Part shown: positions 5,360-6,595 of the stretch, piece by piece
Numbering within the stretch: the first letter of the stretch is position 1
Layout of the letters: every line of letters begins with the position of its first letter
Assembly: GCA_937879855.1 (NCBI GenBank)
Contig: CALFMO010000037.1
Coordinates: 1 to 6,595 of the forward strand
Length of the DNA stretch: 6,595 nucleotides
Direction of reading: 5' to 3'
Source of the DNA: an uncultured Acidobacteriaceae bacterium
Lineage (GTDB): Bacteria; Acidobacteriota; Terriglobia; Terriglobales; Acidobacteriaceae
Program-made: the position numbers and the translations under genes
Notes under the pieces: generated by a model
What the model saw: only the letters and a program-made list of their open reading frames with translations
Databases searched by the model: none
What the model was told of the DNA's origin: nothing

Positions 5360-6363
5360 GAACTAGCATCGGTCGTCTGAGTAAACTTGTTGACGCGGAT
5401 GCGAAAAAACTAGGCGTTGCCAATAGTCGTATGCGTCGTTGGGTTGCAGCGACGGTTTTCTTTCAGGTATTAAACAACGCCGTTGCCGCTAAAAAGTTGC
5501 TTGGCTACGCGGTGAAGGGTGGCTTCGCCATGGAACTGCGTCTTAAAGGCCGAGCCAGAGCCAGCCAAGACATCGATTTGGTGTTAGTTCTCGAGGGCGA
5601 AGATGTTGTGGAGCTGCTTCGCCAAGTGCTAGAAACAGAGTGGTGTGGCTTCACTTTTCAAATCAAGGATGTTGAGGCTAGAGAACACGTCCATCGCGTT
5701 GCGTTGCAAGTGCGTTATCAGCGAGGAAATTGGTGCACGCTACTTATAGATCTAGGGTCCGCTGTCAATGCAATCACGGAAAATGTTGAAGCCTTTGATC
5801 TGTCGCCTATGGGTTTTGATGCGACAGATATGGTTGCCTGTCTATCGCGCGAACACCAGATGGCGGAGCTCATTCATGCAGTGACTGATCCAGATGAAAA
5901 CGCACGTTACCGCAACCTTATCGATATAATTCTGATAGAAGAGCTCGGTTTTGACCTTGAGACGCTTCGGAGTAAGGTCGAGGATCTTTTCCTGGCTCGA
6001 AACAAACACCAGTGGCCGCCAAATTTTCAACTTCCTGACGAGTGGGTCGGCCCGCTGCAGGCAATTCTCGCTGAATTGCAGATGGCAGACACACCGCAGC
6101 GGGTGGCTGCAAGACTCACTGCCCTGATCGCTCGCATTGTGGGAGTTACACCAAACATGAACTATCAGTATCGCTTCCTAATTCTATCAGCTCAAGGTCG
6201 CATCCCCACTCTGATGGAGAACGCCGTGGCAAATGATGAGGCTTACAGCGTTTTTCAACGTATGACGGAGACAGAAGGCTGGAGAGTAGTTACGGTGTTG
6301 CAATATCCACAAACCCAGGCGAACCGAGCGATACTGGTTGTACTCGAAAAGGAACTATCTTGA
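5356..6363 (+). CDS. abiEii: AbiEii-family nucleotidyltransferase toxin with C-terminal extension
   Basis: Toxin of the type IV pair, 335 residues. An N-terminal helical part (about 1-50) precedes the nucleotidyltransferase core. VKGGFAMELRL (53-63) with RARASQDIDLV (66-76) is the G-G-x(n)-D-x-D motif with D72 and D74 as likely metal ligands. LIDLGS (130-135) gives the third acidic strand. REHQMAELIHA (165-175) and RYRNLIDIIL (184-193) are the later conserved segments. Relatives such as MenT transfer nucleotides to tRNA or other acceptors and stop growth during phage infection. In the last segment many relatives read K-D-x-x-D where this one has R186-N187-x-x-D190. Residues about 268-335 form an extra beta-alpha-beta-like domain ending TEGWRVVTVLQY and then ILVVLEKEL, resembling DUF4177. 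TTG at 5356 overlaps the antitoxin stop, implying translational coupling. Confidence 0.9.
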   Translation: MRTSIGRLSKLVDADAKKLGVANSRMRRWVAATVFFQVLNNAVAAKKLLGYAVKGGFAMELRLKGRARASQDIDLVLVLEGEDVVELLRQVLETEWCGFTFQIKDVEAREHVHRVALQVRYQRGNWCTLLIDLGSAVNAITENVEAFDLSPMGFDATDMVACLSREHQMAELIHAVTDPDENARYRNLIDIILIEELGFDLETLRSKVEDLFLARNKHQWPPNFQLPDEWVGPLQAILAELQMADTPQRVAARLTALIARIVGVTPNMNYQYRFLILSAQGRIPTLMENAVANDEAYSVFQRMTETEGWRVVTVLQYPQTQANRAILVVLEKELS

Positions 6364-6389
6364 GGACTACTTCTGGGTCATTCTTTCGT

Positions 6390-6412
6390 TTGACGGTCTA
6401 TCTGACGACCTA
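6390..6412 (+). repeat. putative integrase arm-type site, right copy
   Basis: Identical over 23 bp to 125-147 and in the same orientation, with the same internal tandem units TGACGGTCTA and TGACGACCTA. It begins 27 bp after the toxin stop and ends 128 bp before the right att repeat. Unlike the left copy it is noncoding, so the identity is not explained by protein conservation. This favours selection on the DNA site itself. Confidence 0.75.
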
Positions 6413-6441
6413 TCCGGCGCAAACTTGCGAAGAATGGCGAA

Positions 6442-6472
6442 GGACTGCGAAACGTGCAAATGCTCGCAGTCC
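6442..6472 (+). terminator. 9-bp-arm hairpin after the AbiE operon
   Basis: GGACTGCGA (6442-6450) and TCGCAGTCC (6464-6472) are perfect inverted arms around 13 bases. No T-run follows, so it would be a T-less hairpin terminator of the kind often proposed in actinobacteria. It could instead be a protein-binding palindrome between the right arm sites and the att core. Confidence 0.5.
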
Positions 6473-6540
6473 CTCGTCGTACTTAACTTAGAGCCATTTC
6501 ACGGCGTTCTAGCGGTAACGCTGAGAAGGCCCGTTCTAAA

Positions 6541-6585
6541 TTCGCATGTAAGAGGTCAGGGGTTCGAGTCCCCTCATCTCCACAC
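6541..6585 (+). repeat. right attachment site (45-bp direct repeat of the tRNA-Ala 3' end)
   Basis: Matches 10-54 at 44 of 45 positions. The bases before it (TCTAAA) do not restore the anticodon stem CTTGC, so this is not a tRNA gene but the duplicated 3' end that marks the far boundary of the element. The chromosome resumes after 6585. It pairs with the left repeat to define an element of about 6.53 kb. Confidence 0.9.
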
Positions 6586-6595
6586 GAAGACGAAC

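Noticed and set aside
1..6595. CRISPR array, insertion sequence or rRNA
   Set aside because: No regularly spaced repeats, no transposase motifs or terminal inverted repeats with target duplication, and no rRNA-like sequence were seen.

Overview
The window holds one small integrated element of about 6.5 kb, complete from end to end. It sits in the 3' end of a tRNA-Ala gene with anticodon CGC. A 45-bp stretch of the tRNA 3' end (10-54) recurs in direct orientation at 6541-6585 with one mismatch. Only the left copy keeps a pairing anticodon stem, so it belongs to the working tRNA and the right copy is the duplicated att site. No CCA is encoded, the cargo promoter looks leaderless, and GC is moderate. 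These point to an actinobacterium, but I cannot name the genus.

Left half (59 to about 2371, minus strand): a recombination module transcribed toward the tRNA. It has a possible 85-residue protein, a winged-helix regulator with a Cys/His cluster, a MerR-like excisionase and a tyrosine integrase. Each gene overlaps the next by 1 to 7 bases, which suggests translational coupling. A plus-strand intrinsic terminator lies in the last codons of int and would stop tRNA readthrough from running antisense into the module. A 23-bp direct repeat, itself two copies of a 10-bp motif, occurs once near each end (125-147 and 6390-6412) and fits integrase arm-type sites.

Middle (about 2372-3553): a divergent spacer with a clean 8-bp-arm palindrome (2436-2458), then decayed DNA. 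It carries an unannotated fragment of a Dam-type N6-adenine methyltransferase (conserved block 3138-3230) and the in-frame 5' remnant of a DUF262 gene. This looks like the scar of a lost restriction or modification cargo.

Right half (3554-6363, plus strand): a 5'-truncated GmrSD-type (DUF262-DUF1524) protein with an apparently intact DUF1524 nuclease end, then a two-gene AbiEi/AbiEii (type IV toxin-antitoxin) operon. The AbiE promoter is near-consensus, with -35 TTGCCA, a 17-bp spacer and -10 TATAAT. The expected transcript start lies at or one base before the antitoxin ATG, inside a compact set of inverted and direct repeats. The toxin carries a C-terminal extension resembling DUF4177.

Overall the element is a minimal int/xis/regulator chassis with anti-phage cargo. 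No replication, relaxase, conjugation or capsid gene is visible. The AbiE pair seems to be the intact cargo, and the Dam/DUF262 part appears to be degrading.
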